A stretch of DNA of 64,000 nt from Chenggangzhangella methanolivorans (GTDB taxonomy: Bacteria > Pseudomonadota > Alphaproteobacteria > Rhizobiales > Methylopilaceae). Under the pieces are notes generated by a model. The model had not been told where the DNA came from and searched no databases. It saw nothing but the letters and a program-made list of their open reading frames with translations. The position numbers and the translations under genes were made by a program. Every line of letters begins with the position of its first letter. Position 1 is the stretch's first letter. The stretch spans positions 806,001-870,000 of the forward strand of contig NZ_CP081869.1 of assembly GCF_019797865.1 (NCBI RefSeq), written 5' to 3'. Below are positions 51,342-60,594 of this stretch, one piece after another.

Positions 51342-51592
51342 GAACGTTTGCGGTTCAGAACGTCGTTCAGGATATCGTCGATCGTACCTTCATAAATTTG
51401 TCCCGCCTCGATGTCGGCTACGCCCTCGTTGATCGCCGCTTTCAGCGCTTCGAGTTTCCGGTTCTGCTCTTCCCGAAGCAACCGCAACCCTTCGGCGACG
51501 GCCTCGTTCGCTGAGTGGGAATATCCCCGCGCGACGCGATCCTCCACGAAGGCCGCGAGTTCGCCCGTCAGGTTGATGGTGACCGCCGACAT
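51338..51592 (-). CDS. parD: ParD-like antitoxin
   Basis: An 84-residue protein. The N-terminal ribbon-helix-helix region (V-T-I-N-L-T-G-E-L-A-A-F-V-E-D-R-V-A-R-G-Y-S-H-S-A-N-E-A-V-A-E-G-L-R) binds DNA and represses the operon. The C-terminal part (K-L-E-A-L-K-A-A-I-N-E-G-V-A-D-I-E-A-G) should wrap the toxin. Its stop overlaps the toxin start by four bases, a standard antitoxin-first arrangement. Intact. Confidence 0.88.
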   Translation of the reverse strand: MSAVTINLTGELAAFVEDRVARGYSHSANEAVAEGLRLLREEQNRKLEALKAAINEGVADIEAGQIYEGTIDDILNDVLNRKRS

Positions 51593-51662
51593 GACCCGCT
51601 CCTTCTAAGCGGACATAGCATCGCGCTCGGGGCGCCCGACTGTCAAAGACGCCCCGAAATCC

Positions 51663-52538
51663 TCACTCGTCGTCGCCGTAGTCCTCCGGCGCGACGTCGA
51701 GCAGGTCGAGCTTCGGGCGGCCGCGCAGGCTTCCCGTGGCCAACGCGTCGTCGCGCTTCATGAACTTCGGCCAGGCGGGCGCCGGGGCGTAGCTCATCGG
51801 CATGTCCTCGACGTCCTCGCGGGAGGGCGCATAGATCTCTGGCTGCTGCGGCGCCGGATCCACGCGCACGGGGCGCGGGCGGCAATAGGCCGAGCCCTTG
51901 GCGTTGTGGCGCGCAAGGTCGAAGTGGAAGTGGTTCTCGTGGAACCGGTCGCTTCCGGGGCCGAGCACCGTCTTGAACAGGCCGCAGGCGCCGCCGTGGA
52001 CGTCGCGCAGGAAGGCCTGCGCCTCCGGCGCGCCGTTCCGCCAGTCGCGCAGCACCGAGATCTGCGTCCCGTCCGTCAGCGTGAAGGCGCCGACGTCGAG
52101 CGCGTTGCCGAAGGAATGCTCGGAGAGCTTGGCGCCCTTTCGGTTGTTGCGGGTGCGGCAGCCGTAGGACGCCATGTTGTTCAGCGAGGCGACGCGCATG
52201 CCGAAGCGCGCCTGCGCCGCCGGCTGCACGACGTCGCGCATCCAGTCGTTGACGGCGGCGTTCATCGGGCAGCCGAGCCGCGCCGACGGATCGATCGCGG
52301 TGTCGCCTTCCTGGACGGCGGTGATCGAGAACGGATGTTCGAGCCCGCAGACGCCCGGACCGTCGATCTCCTTCACGGGCCGCGAGAAGGAGGTCGGCAC
52401 GATGAGGCCGCGCGCGAGGCACACGCGCTCGGCCTCGCCGCGCCAGGCGGCCCGCTGCTCCCTCTTGAAGGAGCCGCAGGCCGCAAGCGCGCCGATCAGA
52501 CAGACGGCGATGAGACCATACGCAACACGGGCCTTCAT
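51663..52538 (-). CDS. Extensin-family lipoprotein
   Basis: A 291-residue lipoprotein with lipobox G-A-L-A-A-C (Cys21) after a hydrophobic signal. The extensin-like C-terminal domain (PF06904) has the V-C-G-L-E-H-P region and the metallopeptidase-like S-E-H-S-F-G-N-A-L-D-V-G-A-F and F-H-E-N-H-F-H-F-D-L segments, which recall LAS-family peptidoglycan peptidases. This suggests a cell-wall role in the periplasm, and the family is widespread in Hyphomicrobiales. Several Cys residues (V-C-L, V-C-G, G-C-P, Y-G-C-R, A-C-G) could form disulfides. It has an acidic C-terminus. Intact. Confidence 0.88.
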   Translation of the reverse strand: MKARVAYGLIAVCLIGALAACGSFKREQRAAWRGEAERVCLARGLIVPTSFSRPVKEIDGPGVCGLEHPFSITAVQEGDTAIDPSARLGCPMNAAVNDWMRDVVQPAAQARFGMRVASLNNMASYGCRTRNNRKGAKLSEHSFGNALDVGAFTLTDGTQISVLRDWRNGAPEAQAFLRDVHGGACGLFKTVLGPGSDRFHENHFHFDLARHNAKGSAYCRPRPVRVDPAPQQPEIYAPSREDVEDMPMSYAPAPAWPKFMKRDDALATGSLRGRPKLDLLDVAPEDYGDDE

Positions 52539-52670
52539 GCCCTCTAAAATGAGAGCCTTCCGGTTAACGTCCGATCAACGCCGCCGACCTCGTCGGAAAG
52601 TCTGACGACGCGGCGGCTTCTGCGCCCTAGGTGTGTGCGCCAAGGTCCGCCCGACCATGAGGAGACGACC

Positions 52671-53273
52671 ATGACCGACGCGCCCAAGACCCTGATCGAA
52701 CTCGCTGGAGCGGACCCGCAGCCGGCCTCCCTTAAGGACGCGACGCTCGTGGTGATCGACGCGCAGAACGAATATGTCGACGGCCCGATCGCGCTCCCCG
52801 GCGTCGGCCCGGCGCTCGGCGCGATCGCCGATCTGCTCGCCGCCGCGCGCGCCGCCGGGACGCCGATCGTCCATCTCGCGCACCGCGCGCCGGCCGGCGT
52901 CTTCGTCGAGGGCACGCAAGGCGCCGAGATCGCCCCGCAGGCCGCGCCCAAGGACGGCGAGCCGGTGTTCAAGAAGGAGCTGCCGAACGGCTTCACCAAT
53001 CCCGAGTTCAAGCCGGCGCTCGAGAAGCTCGGGCGCAAGAACCTGATCCTGACGGGCTTCATGACGCATATGTGCGTCGACTCGACCGCCCGCGCGGCGG
53101 TGGATCTCGGCTACGGCGTCACCATCGTCGAGAACGCGACCGCGAGCCGCCCGCTTCCCGGCGCTGTCGGCAAGGCCTCGCGCTCGGCGCAGGAGGTGCA
53201 TGACGGCGCGCTGGCGGGCCTCGCGGACCTCTTCGCCGTGGTGGTGAAGGACGCCGAGGGGTTGTCGAAATAG
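52671..53273 (+). CDS. Isochorismatase-like cysteine hydrolase
   Basis: A 200-residue protein of the isochorismatase superfamily. The catalytic triad can be read: Asp in V-V-I-D-A-Q-N-E-Y, Lys in F-K-K-E-L-P-N-G-F, and Cys in T-H-M-C-V-D-S-T-A-R-A-A with the preceding cis-peptide region G-F-M-T. Members cleave amides or isochorismate; the exact substrate is unknown. The start at 52671 has GAGGAG eight bases upstream. The next gene follows after 29 nt. Confidence 0.9.
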   Translation: MTDAPKTLIELAGADPQPASLKDATLVVIDAQNEYVDGPIALPGVGPALGAIADLLAAARAAGTPIVHLAHRAPAGVFVEGTQGAEIAPQAAPKDGEPVFKKELPNGFTNPEFKPALEKLGRKNLILTGFMTHMCVDSTARAAVDLGYGVTIVENATASRPLPGAVGKASRSAQEVHDGALAGLADLFAVVVKDAEGLSK

Positions 53274-53302
53274 GCTGGCGACGAAGGACGGGAGACGACG
53301 CG

Positions 53303-53680
53303 ATGGGCATTTTCGACGGCCTGCTCGGGCACGCCTCCAGCGCCTCGACGGAGACCGTTCAGCGCGACCTCGCGCCGATCCTGGCTCCGGGCGAGGTGGT
53401 GGGGCTCGCGTTCAAGCTCGTGCGCGACATGTACGTGTTCACCGACAAGCGCCTGATCCTGATCGACAAGCAGGGGATCACCGGCCGCAAGGTCGAGCAT
53501 CACTCGATCCCCTACCGGGCCATCACCCAGTTCTCGATCGAGACCGCCGGCACCTTCGACATGGAGGCCGAGATGCGGATCTGGGTTTCGGGCCAGAGCG
53601 CGCCGCTGGAGCGGACGCTCGCACGCGGCGTCGACGTGGCGGGGATCCAGAGGGCGCTGGCCGCCGGCGTGCTGCGGTGA
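53303..53680 (+). CDS. Bacterial PH domain protein
   Basis: A 125-residue protein of the bacterial pleckstrin-homology family (PF08000). The hallmark F-K-L-V-R-D-M-Y-V-F-T-D-K-R-L-I-L-I-D-K-Q-G-I-T-G-R-K strand-hairpin is followed by S-I-P-Y-R-A-I-T-Q-F-S-I-E-T-A-G-T-F-D-M-E-A-E-M. No signal or membrane segment. Function of the family is unknown. Possibly co-transcribed with the hydrolase upstream. The following 120 nt to YqeY hold nothing clear. Confidence 0.88.
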   Translation: MGIFDGLLGHASSASTETVQRDLAPILAPGEVVGLAFKLVRDMYVFTDKRLILIDKQGITGRKVEHHSIPYRAITQFSIETAGTFDMEAEMRIWVSGQSAPLERTLARGVDVAGIQRALAAGVLR

Positions 53681-53801
53681 ATGCAGGTCGCCATCCTCGG
53701 GCTTGAGGATCCATCGGCCGCAGACGCGGCCGACGGATAGACGCCCGGATCAAGTCAACTCTGGGCATGACGGAGGAGCCGGAAACGGCGCCGCCAGGCT
53801 C

Positions 53802-54254
53802 TCAGCCCTGCAGCTTCGCCTTGATCGCGCCGTTGGCGGCCGCGAAGTCGATCATGCCGGTGTACTTGGCCTTCAGCGCGCCCATGACCTTGCCCATGTC
53901 CTTCATGGAGGCCGCGCCCGTCTCGGCGATGGCGGCGTCGATCGCGGCCGACACCTCCTCGTCCGACAGCTGCTTGGGCAGAAACTCCTGGATGACTGCG
54001 ATCTCGGCCTTCTCCTTGGCGGCGAGTTCGGGCCGGGCGTTCTCCTCGTAGATCGCGGCCGACTCCTGGCGCTGCTTCACCATCTTGGCGAGCAGCTGCT
54101 TCAGCTCGTCGTCGGTCGCGGTCTCCTTGCCGGCGCCGCGGGCCTCGATGTCACGGTCCTTGAACGCGGCCACGACGAGGCGCAGCGTGCCCGTACGGTC
54201 GGCGTCGCGGGCTTTCATGGACTCTTTCAGGGCCGCCGAGATCGCCTCGCGCAT
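53802..54254 (-). CDS. GatB/YqeY domain protein
   Basis: A 150-residue helical protein of the YqeY family, related to the C-terminal tail domain of the GatB amidotransferase subunit. Marks: [43 protein letters not shown], and [14 protein letters not shown] role around tRNA or tRNA-dependent amidation has been suggested for the family. It is divergent from carA with about 120 nt between starts, a common arrangement in alphaproteobacteria. Confidence 0.92.
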   Translation of the reverse strand: MREAISAALKESMKARDADRTGTLRLVVAAFKDRDIEARGAGKETATDDELKQLLAKMVKQRQESAAIYEENARPELAAKEKAEIAVIQEFLPKQLSDEEVSAAIDAAIAETGAASMKDMGKVMGALKAKYTGMIDFAAANGAIKAKLQG

Positions 54255-54375
54255 GGGGTTTCCAGTCCTTTACGTCGTCTGTCGCGCCGCTTTGTTGACG
54301 GCGCCGGGGTCGGCGCCTAGGTTCCGGCCGACGCCGACCGCCCTATTGGCCGCCGGCTCTTGGGTCAAGACAATC

Positions 54376-55586
54376 ATGACGCTTGCGACGAACACGGCCG
54401 ACCGCGGCTGGGAAGAAACGCGCCCCACCGCCCGCCTGCTGCTGGCGGACGGGACCGTGATCGAGGGCGAAGGCTTCGGCGCCGAAGGCGTCGCGGCCGG
54501 GGAGCTCTGCTTCAACACCGCGATGACAGGCTATCAGGAGATCCTGACGGACCCCTCCTACGCCGGCCAGATCATCACCTTCACGTTCCCCCACATCGGC
54601 AATGTCGGCGTGAACGAGGACGACCTCGAGACCATCAAGGCGGCGGCCGCCTCGGGCGTGCGCGGCGCGGTGTTCTCGGCCGACGTCACCGACCCGTCGA
54701 ACTGGCGCGCGACCCGCAGCCTCGACGCCTGGCTGAAGGCCCACGGCATTGTCGCGATCACCGGCGTCGACACCCGCGCTCTCACCGCGCTCGTGCGCGA
54801 GAAGGGCATGCCGAACGCCGTCATCGCCCATGCGCCCGACGGCGAGATCGACGACGCGAAGCTCAAGGCCGAACTCGCCGCCTTCCCCGGCCTCGAGGGC
54901 CAGGACCTCGTGCCGATGGTCGGCGCGACCCAGCGCTACGGCTGGGACGAAGGCGCCTGGGGCTGGCCCGGCCACGAGGCGCCGGGCGTCTATGGCGCGC
55001 GCCCGGAAGGCGCGGCCAAGAAGGTCGTGGCGATCGACTACGGCCTCAAGCGCAACATCCTGCGCCTGCTGACCGCGGCCGGCTGCGAGGTCACGGTGCT
55101 CCCCGCGACCGCGACCGCCGACGAGGTTCTGGCGCTCTCGCCCGACGGCGTGTTCCTGTCGAACGGTCCGGGCGACCGGCCGCGACGGGCGCATACGCCG
55201 TGCCGATGATCCAAGGCGTTCTGGAGAAGAGCGTGCCGACCTTCGGCATCTGCCTCGGGCACCAGATGCTGGCGCTCGCCGTCGGCGCGAAGACCGAGAA
55301 GATGCATCAGGGCCATCATGGCGCGAACCATCCGGTGAAGGACCTGACGACCGGCAAGGTCGAGATCGTCTCGATGAACCACGGTTTTTCGGTCGATCGC
55401 GAGAGTCTGCCCGCCAATGCGCGCGAGACCCATGTGTCGCTGTTCGACGGCTCGAACTCCGGCATCGAGCTCACCGACCGGCCGGCCTTTTCGGTGCAGC
55501 ACCACCCGGAGGCCTCGCCCGGCCCGCAGGACAGCCACTACCTGTTCAAGCGGTTCGTGGAGCTGATGGACGGCAAGCGAGGCTGA
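54376..55586 (+). CDS. carA: Carbamoyl-phosphate synthase small subunit, frame broken
   Basis: About 404 residues; glutaminase subunit feeding ammonia to CarB for arginine and pyrimidine synthesis. N-terminal [33 protein letters not shown]. The class I amidotransferase domain has F-L-S-N-G-P-G-D, then after the break the nucleophile Cys in F-G-I-C-L-G-H-Q and the H-x-E pair in [10 protein letters not shown]. One C is missing in the CC at 55176-55177; adding it gives [14 protein letters not shown]. carB lies about 5.9 kb downstream. Confidence 0.96.
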
Positions 55587-55589
55587 CGG

Positions 55590-56410
55590 ATGGGCGACGT
55601 CGACGATCGGCCGATCCGTCACGTCGTCTTTAATCCTTCTGCACGCGCGTCACTCGTCGAGGCGCTGAAGAGCCTCGGCCGTCCGGACGAGGTCGTCGCG
55701 CTCTTCGACGACTTGCGCTGTGGGCCGCTCGACCTGGGCGATCTGCCCGCGCGCGAGCGCTGGTTCGACGAGGTCCTGGGCGTCGATTACGAACGTGGCC
55801 TGATCGGGCAGCGCCACACGGACTTCTGGCCGAAAGCGCTCGCCCCCGACCGCCGCCTCATCGCATGGACGACGCGGCACGGGGCTCAGGACTGGATCGG
55901 CTTCCTGTTTTGGGCCGCGCGACTGAGCGAGGCTCTGGCGGAAGTGATCGACATCTCGGACGTGCTTTTTCCGGATTGGCGCGATCCTACGAGTCTTCGT
56001 CGTCGGCCCGTCGCGCGCATAGCGCCTTATCAAATTGTCGAGCAGCGCCTAATCGAACTCGCCCGCCCCGTCACGGCGAAGGAGCGCGCCGAGGGCGGGA
56101 CGAGGTTTCGCGCCTCGTAGCCGAGAACGGCGCGTTCCGGGCCGTCCATGCCGGGGCGCCCGTCTCCCTGCCGATCGAAGCCTTCGACCAGCAGCTTCTC
56201 TCAAAAACGTCGACGACGCTGCGGAAAGCCGCACGCGTCATCGGCGAAGTTTTGGCGGACATGGACGAGCGCGACGGCTGGCCCGTCGGCGACCTACCGC
56301 TCGCCGTCCGCCTATGCGCGCTCGTCGAGGCTGGCCGGCTCGAAGCTGCGGGCGACATCTATGGAAGCATCCGGTACTGGGAGGTAAAGCTGCCTTCCTC
56401 GCAGCCATGA
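55590..56410 (+). CDS. DUF1835 / DUF3658 protein, frame broken
   Basis: About 273 residues. The N-terminal DUF1835 domain begins H-V-V-F-N-P-S-A-R-A-S-L and has L-F-D-D-L-R-C-G-P-L near residue 45 and W-x-G-F-L-F-W-A-A-R-L-S-E. The C-terminal DUF3658 part ends with V-G-D-L-P-L-A-V-R-L-C-A-L-V-E-A-G-R-L-E-A-A-G-D, typical of the family. The two are joined by adding one C at 56096 (A-E-G-R-D-E-V-S-R-L-V-A-E-N-G). Function is unknown. It follows carA after three bases and overlaps the acetyltransferase start. Confidence 0.8.
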
Positions 56411-56976
56411 TGCGATCCGCCGTGTTTGATCCCCCTGCACGATCTGATCTTCTCGTCCGCGACGCGACCGACGCCGACATGGACGCGGTCGCCGAGATCT
56501 ACGCGCATCACGTCCTGACCGGCTGCGCGAGCTTCGAGGAGGTCCCGCCCTCCCCCGCCGAGATGGCCGCGCGGCGACTGGTCGTGCTCGCGCTCGGCGC
56601 GCCCTACCTCGTCGCCGAACTCGACGGCCGCGTCGCCGGCTACGCCTACGCCGGCAGCTACCGCGCGCGCCCGGCCTATCGCCACACGGTCGAGGACTCG
56701 GTCTATGTCGCCCCCGACGCGCTCGGGCGCGGCGTCGGCAAGGCGCTGCTGGCCGAGACCATCGCACGCTGCGAGGCCGCGGGTTTCCGCCAGATGATCG
56801 CGGTGATCGGCGACAGCGCCAACGCCGGCTCGATCGCGCTCCACGCCTCGCTCGGGTTCCGCGACGTGGGGACGTTTTCCGACGTCGGCTTCAAGTTCGG
56901 CCGCTGGGTCGACAGCGTGATGATGCAGCTGCCGCTCGGCCGGGGCGGCGAGACGCTCCCGGACCAAAGGGATTGA
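56407..56976 (+). CDS. GNAT N-acetyltransferase, phosphinothricin/methionine-sulfone type
   Basis: A 189-residue acetyltransferase. V-R-D-A-T-D-A-D-M-D-A-V-A-E-I-Y-A-H-H-V-L-T-G-C-A-S-F-E-E at the N-terminus is characteristic of the Pat/MnaT group. The acetyl-CoA loop is D-A-L-G-R-G-V-G-K-A-L-L, followed by F-R-Q-M-I-A-V-I-G-D-S-A-N-A-G-S-I-A-L-H-A-S-L-G-F. Such enzymes acetylate glutamate analogues such as methionine sulfone or phosphinothricin. Overlaps the preceding DUF1835 gene by four bases and the following transporter start. Confidence 0.88.
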   Translation: MMRSAVFDPPARSDLLVRDATDADMDAVAEIYAHHVLTGCASFEEVPPSPAEMAARRLVVLALGAPYLVAELDGRVAGYAYAGSYRARPAYRHTVEDSVYVAPDALGRGVGKALLAETIARCEAAGFRQMIAVIGDSANAGSIALHASLGFRDVGTFSDVGFKFGRWVDSVMMQLPLGRGGETLPDQRD

Positions 56977-58130
56977 TAAGCCGCAGCCTGGTCCTGCGGC
57001 TCGGGCTCGGGCAGCTGATCGGCTGGGGCGCCACTTACTATCTCGTCGGCGTCTTCGCGCCGCGCATCGCGGCCGACCTCGGCTGGAGCCTGTCGGCCGT
57101 GCAGGGCGGCTTCTCGGTCGGCCTGCTCGCCATGGCGCTCGCCTCGCCCGCCGTCGGCCGCGCGATCGACCGCCATGGCGGCCGGGCGGTGATGACCGCC
57201 GGTTCGCTCGTCGGCGCGGCGGGCTGCGCGGGCCTCGCGCTCGCGCACGGACCCTGGAGCTACTGCGCCGCCTGGGTCGTGATCGGCGTCGCGATGCGCT
57301 TGATGCTCTACGACGCCGCCTTCGCGGCGCTGGCGCGGATCGGCGGGCGCGACGCCAAGGCCGCGATGGCGCAGATCACCTTGCTCGGCGGGCTCGCCTC
57401 CACCGTGTTCTGGCCGCTCGGCGACGCGCTCGCCGACGCCTTCGGCTGGCGCGGCGCGGTGACGGCCTATGCGCTGATCTGCGCGGCCTCGGCGCTGCTG
57501 CATATCGGGATCCCGAACGGCCGCCACGCCGCGCCCGCGCCCGATCCGAAAGCTGATGCGCCCGAGCCCGTGCGCCGCGGCTCGCGCCGCGCGGCCGTGC
57601 TCTACGCGATCGCGGTCGCGCTGGTGAGCGCGCTCAACTCGGCGATGTCCGCGCATATGATCGGAATCCTGGCGGCGCTCGGTCTTCCGCTCCAGGCGGC
57701 GGTCTGGATCGCGGCGCTGCGCGGCTTCGGGCAGACGGGCGCGCGCGGCTGCGAGGTTCTGTTCGGCGCGCGGCTGAGCGCCGTCGACCTCAACCTCCTC
57801 GCAGCCCTCATGCTGCCGTTGGGCTTCGCCGCGGCGTTCGGCGCGCCGCTCATGGGGGCGGCCGCAGCCTTCGCGCTCTTGTTCGGGGCGGGCAACGGGC
57901 TCTCGACCATCACGCGCGGCACGCTGCCGCTCGCGCTGTTCGATCCGGCGACCTATGGGTCGCTGGTCGGCCGGCTGATCGCGCCGAGCTTCCTGCTGTC
58001 GGCCGGCGCGCCGGTCGCCTATGCGCTCGTGATCGAGCGGTGGGGCAGCGAGGCCGCGCTCTGGCTGTCGCTCGCGCTCGCCGGCGGCGCTCTCGCGGCC
58101 GCGATCGGCCTGAAGGCGAGCGCGCGCTAG
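56973..58130 (+). CDS. Major facilitator superfamily transporter
   Basis: A 385-residue membrane protein with about twelve hydrophobic segments in two halves separated by a polar loop (P-D-P-K-A-D-A-P-E-P-V-R-R-G-S-R-R). The conserved G-R-A-I-D-R-H-G-G-R loop between helices two and three is the MFS signature. The TTG start at 56973 overlaps the acetyltransferase stop (TTGA). It may work with the acetyltransferase in export or resistance, but the substrate is unknown. Its stop overlaps the end of the cupin gene on the other strand. Confidence 0.88.
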   Translation: MISRSLVLRLGLGQLIGWGATYYLVGVFAPRIAADLGWSLSAVQGGFSVGLLAMALASPAVGRAIDRHGGRAVMTAGSLVGAAGCAGLALAHGPWSYCAAWVVIGVAMRLMLYDAAFAALARIGGRDAKAAMAQITLLGGLASTVFWPLGDALADAFGWRGAVTAYALICAASALLHIGIPNGRHAAPAPDPKADAPEPVRRGSRRAAVLYAIAVALVSALNSAMSAHMIGILAALGLPLQAAVWIAALRGFGQTGARGCEVLFGARLSAVDLNLLAALMLPLGFAAAFGAPLMGAAAAFALLFGAGNGLSTITRGTLPLALFDPATYGSLVGRLIAPSFLLSAGAPVAYALVIERWGSEAALWLSLALAGGALAAAIGLKASAR

Positions 58131-58640
58131 GAGCGTCCCCAACGCTCCCTGAGCCCGCCCGCAGGGCCGAACCGGGTCGGTCGCCGGAACCGGCGTCTCT
58201 GCGATTCGCGCGACGGCGGCCTCATGGGCCGCGACGTCGTCGGAGCGGATCATGTCGTAGGGCTCGTCGGCCGGATAGGCGCCGACGACGAGGAAGTCCG
58301 GGCTGGCGTCGATCCGCTTGTGGCCCGTTCCGGCGGGCAGGACCGCGACGTCGCCCGTCTCCAGCCTCAGCGTCTCGCCGGCCTCGCCGCCGAATCGAAC
58401 CTCCGCCCAGCCATGGGCGACGCCAAGCGCCTCGTGGCAGGTCGAATGGTAGTGGTGGAAGGGATAGACGCCGTCGCGCCAGAAGCCGCCCCAGCCATTG
58501 GCCGCGAACAGCGCCTCGATCGCCGCCGCGCTGTCGCCGCCGGCCGACGCCTTTAGCGCGCCGCGGTGAAGCAGAAGTTCGAAGCGTGGGTGGTTGGGCG
58601 TCGCGCCGTCATCGGAAAAGCGGAGCGCGAGCGTCCTCAT
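58127..58640 (-). CDS. YjlB-like cupin protein, end frameshifted
   Basis: About 171 residues. A single cupin barrel: L-R-F-S-D-D-G-A-T-P-N-H-P-R-F-E-L-L-L-H-R-G-A at the N-terminus, A-N-G-W-G-G-F-W-R-D-G-V-Y-P-F-H-H-Y-H-S-T with the metal His cluster, and G-D-V-A-V-L-P-A-G-T-G-H-K-R-I. The last residues should read F-G-P-A-G-G-L-R-E-R-W-G-R-S and stop at 58127. They are in another frame from about 58175, so a small indel there is likely. The start at 58640 fits the family; 58694 is an alternative. Function unknown. Confidence 0.8.
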
Positions 58641-58952
58641 ATCGTCGTTCGACAACTTAGGAGCCTTGTTTTTGGCGGCCGGGGACAGCCGCATCCTAGG
58701 CGGGAACGGCGACGGGCCCTGCTCGTTCCGGGAAAGCTTCCCATCGGCCGGCTTGACTGAGCCCGGCGCCTATGCGCCATAGTCGCATCTGCAATCGGAT
58801 TTTGGACGCCCTGTCTGGCCTTCGCATCGGCGGTATCCCCGCCTTAGCTTCGCCCGAACGACACGCACCAAAGTTGAGATTGTGCCCGGCAGATGGATCG
58901 TGTGATCGATCGGCCAAATGCGCACACGCGCTTGTCTTTGAGGGAAGCAGGA
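58641..58952. other. Intergenic region between the cupin and cold-shock genes
   Basis: About 310 nt separating two divergent genes. It must hold both promoters and probably a long 5' leader for the cold-shock gene, as such genes often have. A short hairpin-like CGGCGCCTATGCGCC lies near 58768. No gene or repeat-family member was seen. Confidence 0.4.
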
Positions 58953-59156
58953 ATGCCCAGCGGCACCGTCAAGTTCTTCAACACCCAGAAGGGATACGGT
59001 TTCATTCAGCCGGTCGACGGCTCGAAGGACGTGTTCGTTCACATTTCGGACGTCGAGCGTTCGGGCCTTCACACCCTCGTCGAGGGCCAGAAGGTGGCGT
59101 TCGAAGTCGTCATGGATCGCGGCAAGACCAAGGCCGCGAACCTGAAGGCCGAGTGA
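58953..59156 (+). CDS. Cold-shock protein, CspA family
   Basis: A 67-residue single cold-shock domain. S-G-T-V-K-F-F-N-T-Q-K-G-Y-G-F-I-Q includes RNP1, and K-D-V-F-V-H-I-S includes RNP2; the end A-x-N-L-K is standard. It binds single-stranded RNA or DNA as a chaperone. The start at 58953 is preceded by GCAGGA; in-frame upstream codons would add a non-family extension. A strong terminator follows at 59211. Confidence 0.95.
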   Translation: MPSGTVKFFNTQKGYGFIQPVDGSKDVFVHISDVERSGLHTLVEGQKVAFEVVMDRGKTKAANLKAE

Positions 59157-59210
59157 TCGGGCCGTCGGGGCGCGCGGGCCTTGCCCGTCGGACCGACACT
59201 GAAATTCCGG

Positions 59211-59245
59211 CGGGGCGCTTCGCAAGAAGCGCCCCGTTCGTTTTT
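59211..59245 (+). terminator. Rho-independent terminator of the cold-shock gene
   Basis: CGGGGCGCTT (59211-59220) pairs perfectly with AAGCGCCCCG (59227-59236) around a 6-nt loop, followed by TTCGTTTTT. Confidence 0.9.
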
Positions 59246-59342
59246 GTCGCGCCGGCCGCGGGCTTCCCAACCCGGCCCCGCATGGGCTACGGCGCGTCCC
59301 CGGGGGCGGACCGGTCCGCTTGATCAGGAGAACCGGACAGAC

Positions 59343-59612
59343 ATGCCGATGAGCTATCGCCGCATTTCGGGCGCGGATCTCGCGCACGGGCTCAAGACAG
59401 CGAGCATCACGCCTGAGCAGTTCGCCGCGCTCTATGGCGTGCCCGCCAAGCGCGTCGACAAGTGGCTGACCGAGAAGACCGAGGTGCCGCACGCGGTGGC
59501 GCTGTTCGTCGGCCTGATCGCCGACCCGCTGATCCTCGAGAAGGCGCTGGTCATCACCAAATACATGGTCGATCCCGGCGCGGCGCCGACCGCCGACGAC
59601 GCCGAGGACTGA
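59343..59612 (+). CDS. Small putative helix-turn-helix protein
   Basis: An 89-residue protein. I-T-P-E-Q-F-A-A-L-Y-G-V-P-A-K-R-V-D-K-W-L-T has the spacing of a helix-turn-helix, suggesting DNA binding, and an acidic tail follows (T-A-D-D-A-E-D). The start at 59343 has AGGAG about 15 nt upstream. No specific family could be named. Confidence 0.6.
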   Translation: MPMSYRRISGADLAHGLKTASITPEQFAALYGVPAKRVDKWLTEKTEVPHAVALFVGLIADPLILEKALVITKYMVDPGAAPTADDAED

Positions 59613-59651
59613 GGTCCTCGCGGCGCCTCGCCGCCGGGGGCGGCGGGCGCC

Positions 59652-60446
59652 TCACTCCTTCACGCGCTGGAGCTCGTGGGCGAGACGGCGCGAGACGCCG
59701 CGCGGGATGAAGCGCGTGCCGAACGCGCCGAGCTTCGGCAGCGCGCCGGGGATGACGATCGCCTCGCCCGCCTGAAAACCCTCGAACCCCGCTTTGGCGA
59801 CGTCTTCGGCCGAGACCACGCCGGTCTTGAACAGCGCCGCGTCGCCCATCTTGGCGACTTCGCCGAATTCGGTCGGCACCGGCCCGGGACAGAGCGCGGT
59901 GACGGTCACGTTCTTGCTCTTGGCCTCTTCGTGCAGCGCTTCGGAAAGCGACAGCAGATAGGCCTTGCTGGCGTAGTAGACCGCCATCTCGGGGCCCGCC
60001 TGGAAGGCCGCGAGCGAGGCGACGTTCAGGATGCCGCCCTTGCCGCGCGCCAGCATGCCGGGAAGGAAGAGGCCGGCGAGCGCGGTCGGCGCGGTCACGT
60101 TGACCTGGACCATGGCGAGCTGGCGGTCGAGCGGCAGCTTGGCGAAGTCGCCGCGCAGGCCGAAGCCTGCGTTGTTGACCAGCACGTCGACGACGAGGCC
60201 CTTGCGGCCGATCGCGATCGCGAGCTCCTTCGCGCCGTCGGGCTTCGCCAGATCCGCCGGCGCGACCGCCGCCTCGATGGCGTGCTTGTCCCAGAACTCC
60301 TTGGCGAGCGCCTTCAGCCGGTCCGCGCGCCGCGCGGTCAGGATGATCTTGTCGCCGTTGGCCGCGAACAGCCGCGCGAGCTCCACGCCGATGCCCGACG
60401 AAGCCCCGGTGATCAGCACCGTGCGGTTGTTCTCGAAAAGCGACAT
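59652..60446 (-). CDS. Short-chain dehydrogenase/reductase
   Basis: A 264-residue classical SDR. Cofactor motif T-G-A-S-S-G-I-G near residue 13, followed by T-A-R-R-A-D-R whose Arg residues favour NADP(H). N-N-A-G at about residue 90, catalytic Ser in N-V-A-S-L-A-A-F, and Y-x3-K in Y-Y-A-S-K. P-G-P-V-P-T follows the active site. The substrate is unknown; the sequence resembles the DltE/YqjQ-like group acting on acyl or keto compounds. The start at 60446 matches the family. Convergent with the small HTH-like gene. Confidence 0.92.
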   Translation of the reverse strand: MSLFENNRTVLITGASSGIGVELARLFAANGDKIILTARRADRLKALAKEFWDKHAIEAAVAPADLAKPDGAKELAIAIGRKGLVVDVLVNNAGFGLRGDFAKLPLDRQLAMVQVNVTAPTALAGLFLPGMLARGKGGILNVASLAAFQAGPEMAVYYASKAYLLSLSEALHEEAKSKNVTVTALCPGPVPTEFGEVAKMGDAALFKTGVVSAEDVAKAGFEGFQAGEAIVIPGALPKLGAFGTRFIPRGVSRRLAHELQRVKE

Positions 60447-60594
60447 GGATCTCTCTCGGCGGGTCGGAATGGGATGGGAGACGGCGCTCGGCCTCGGGTC
60501 CGACTGTGCAGTTAGGGCGACGCCCCGCGCAATTCTCGCTCTTGCCCGCTCGCGGAACATTGAGCCGCAGGCGCGCCGCCTTAGGTGCGCGGCC

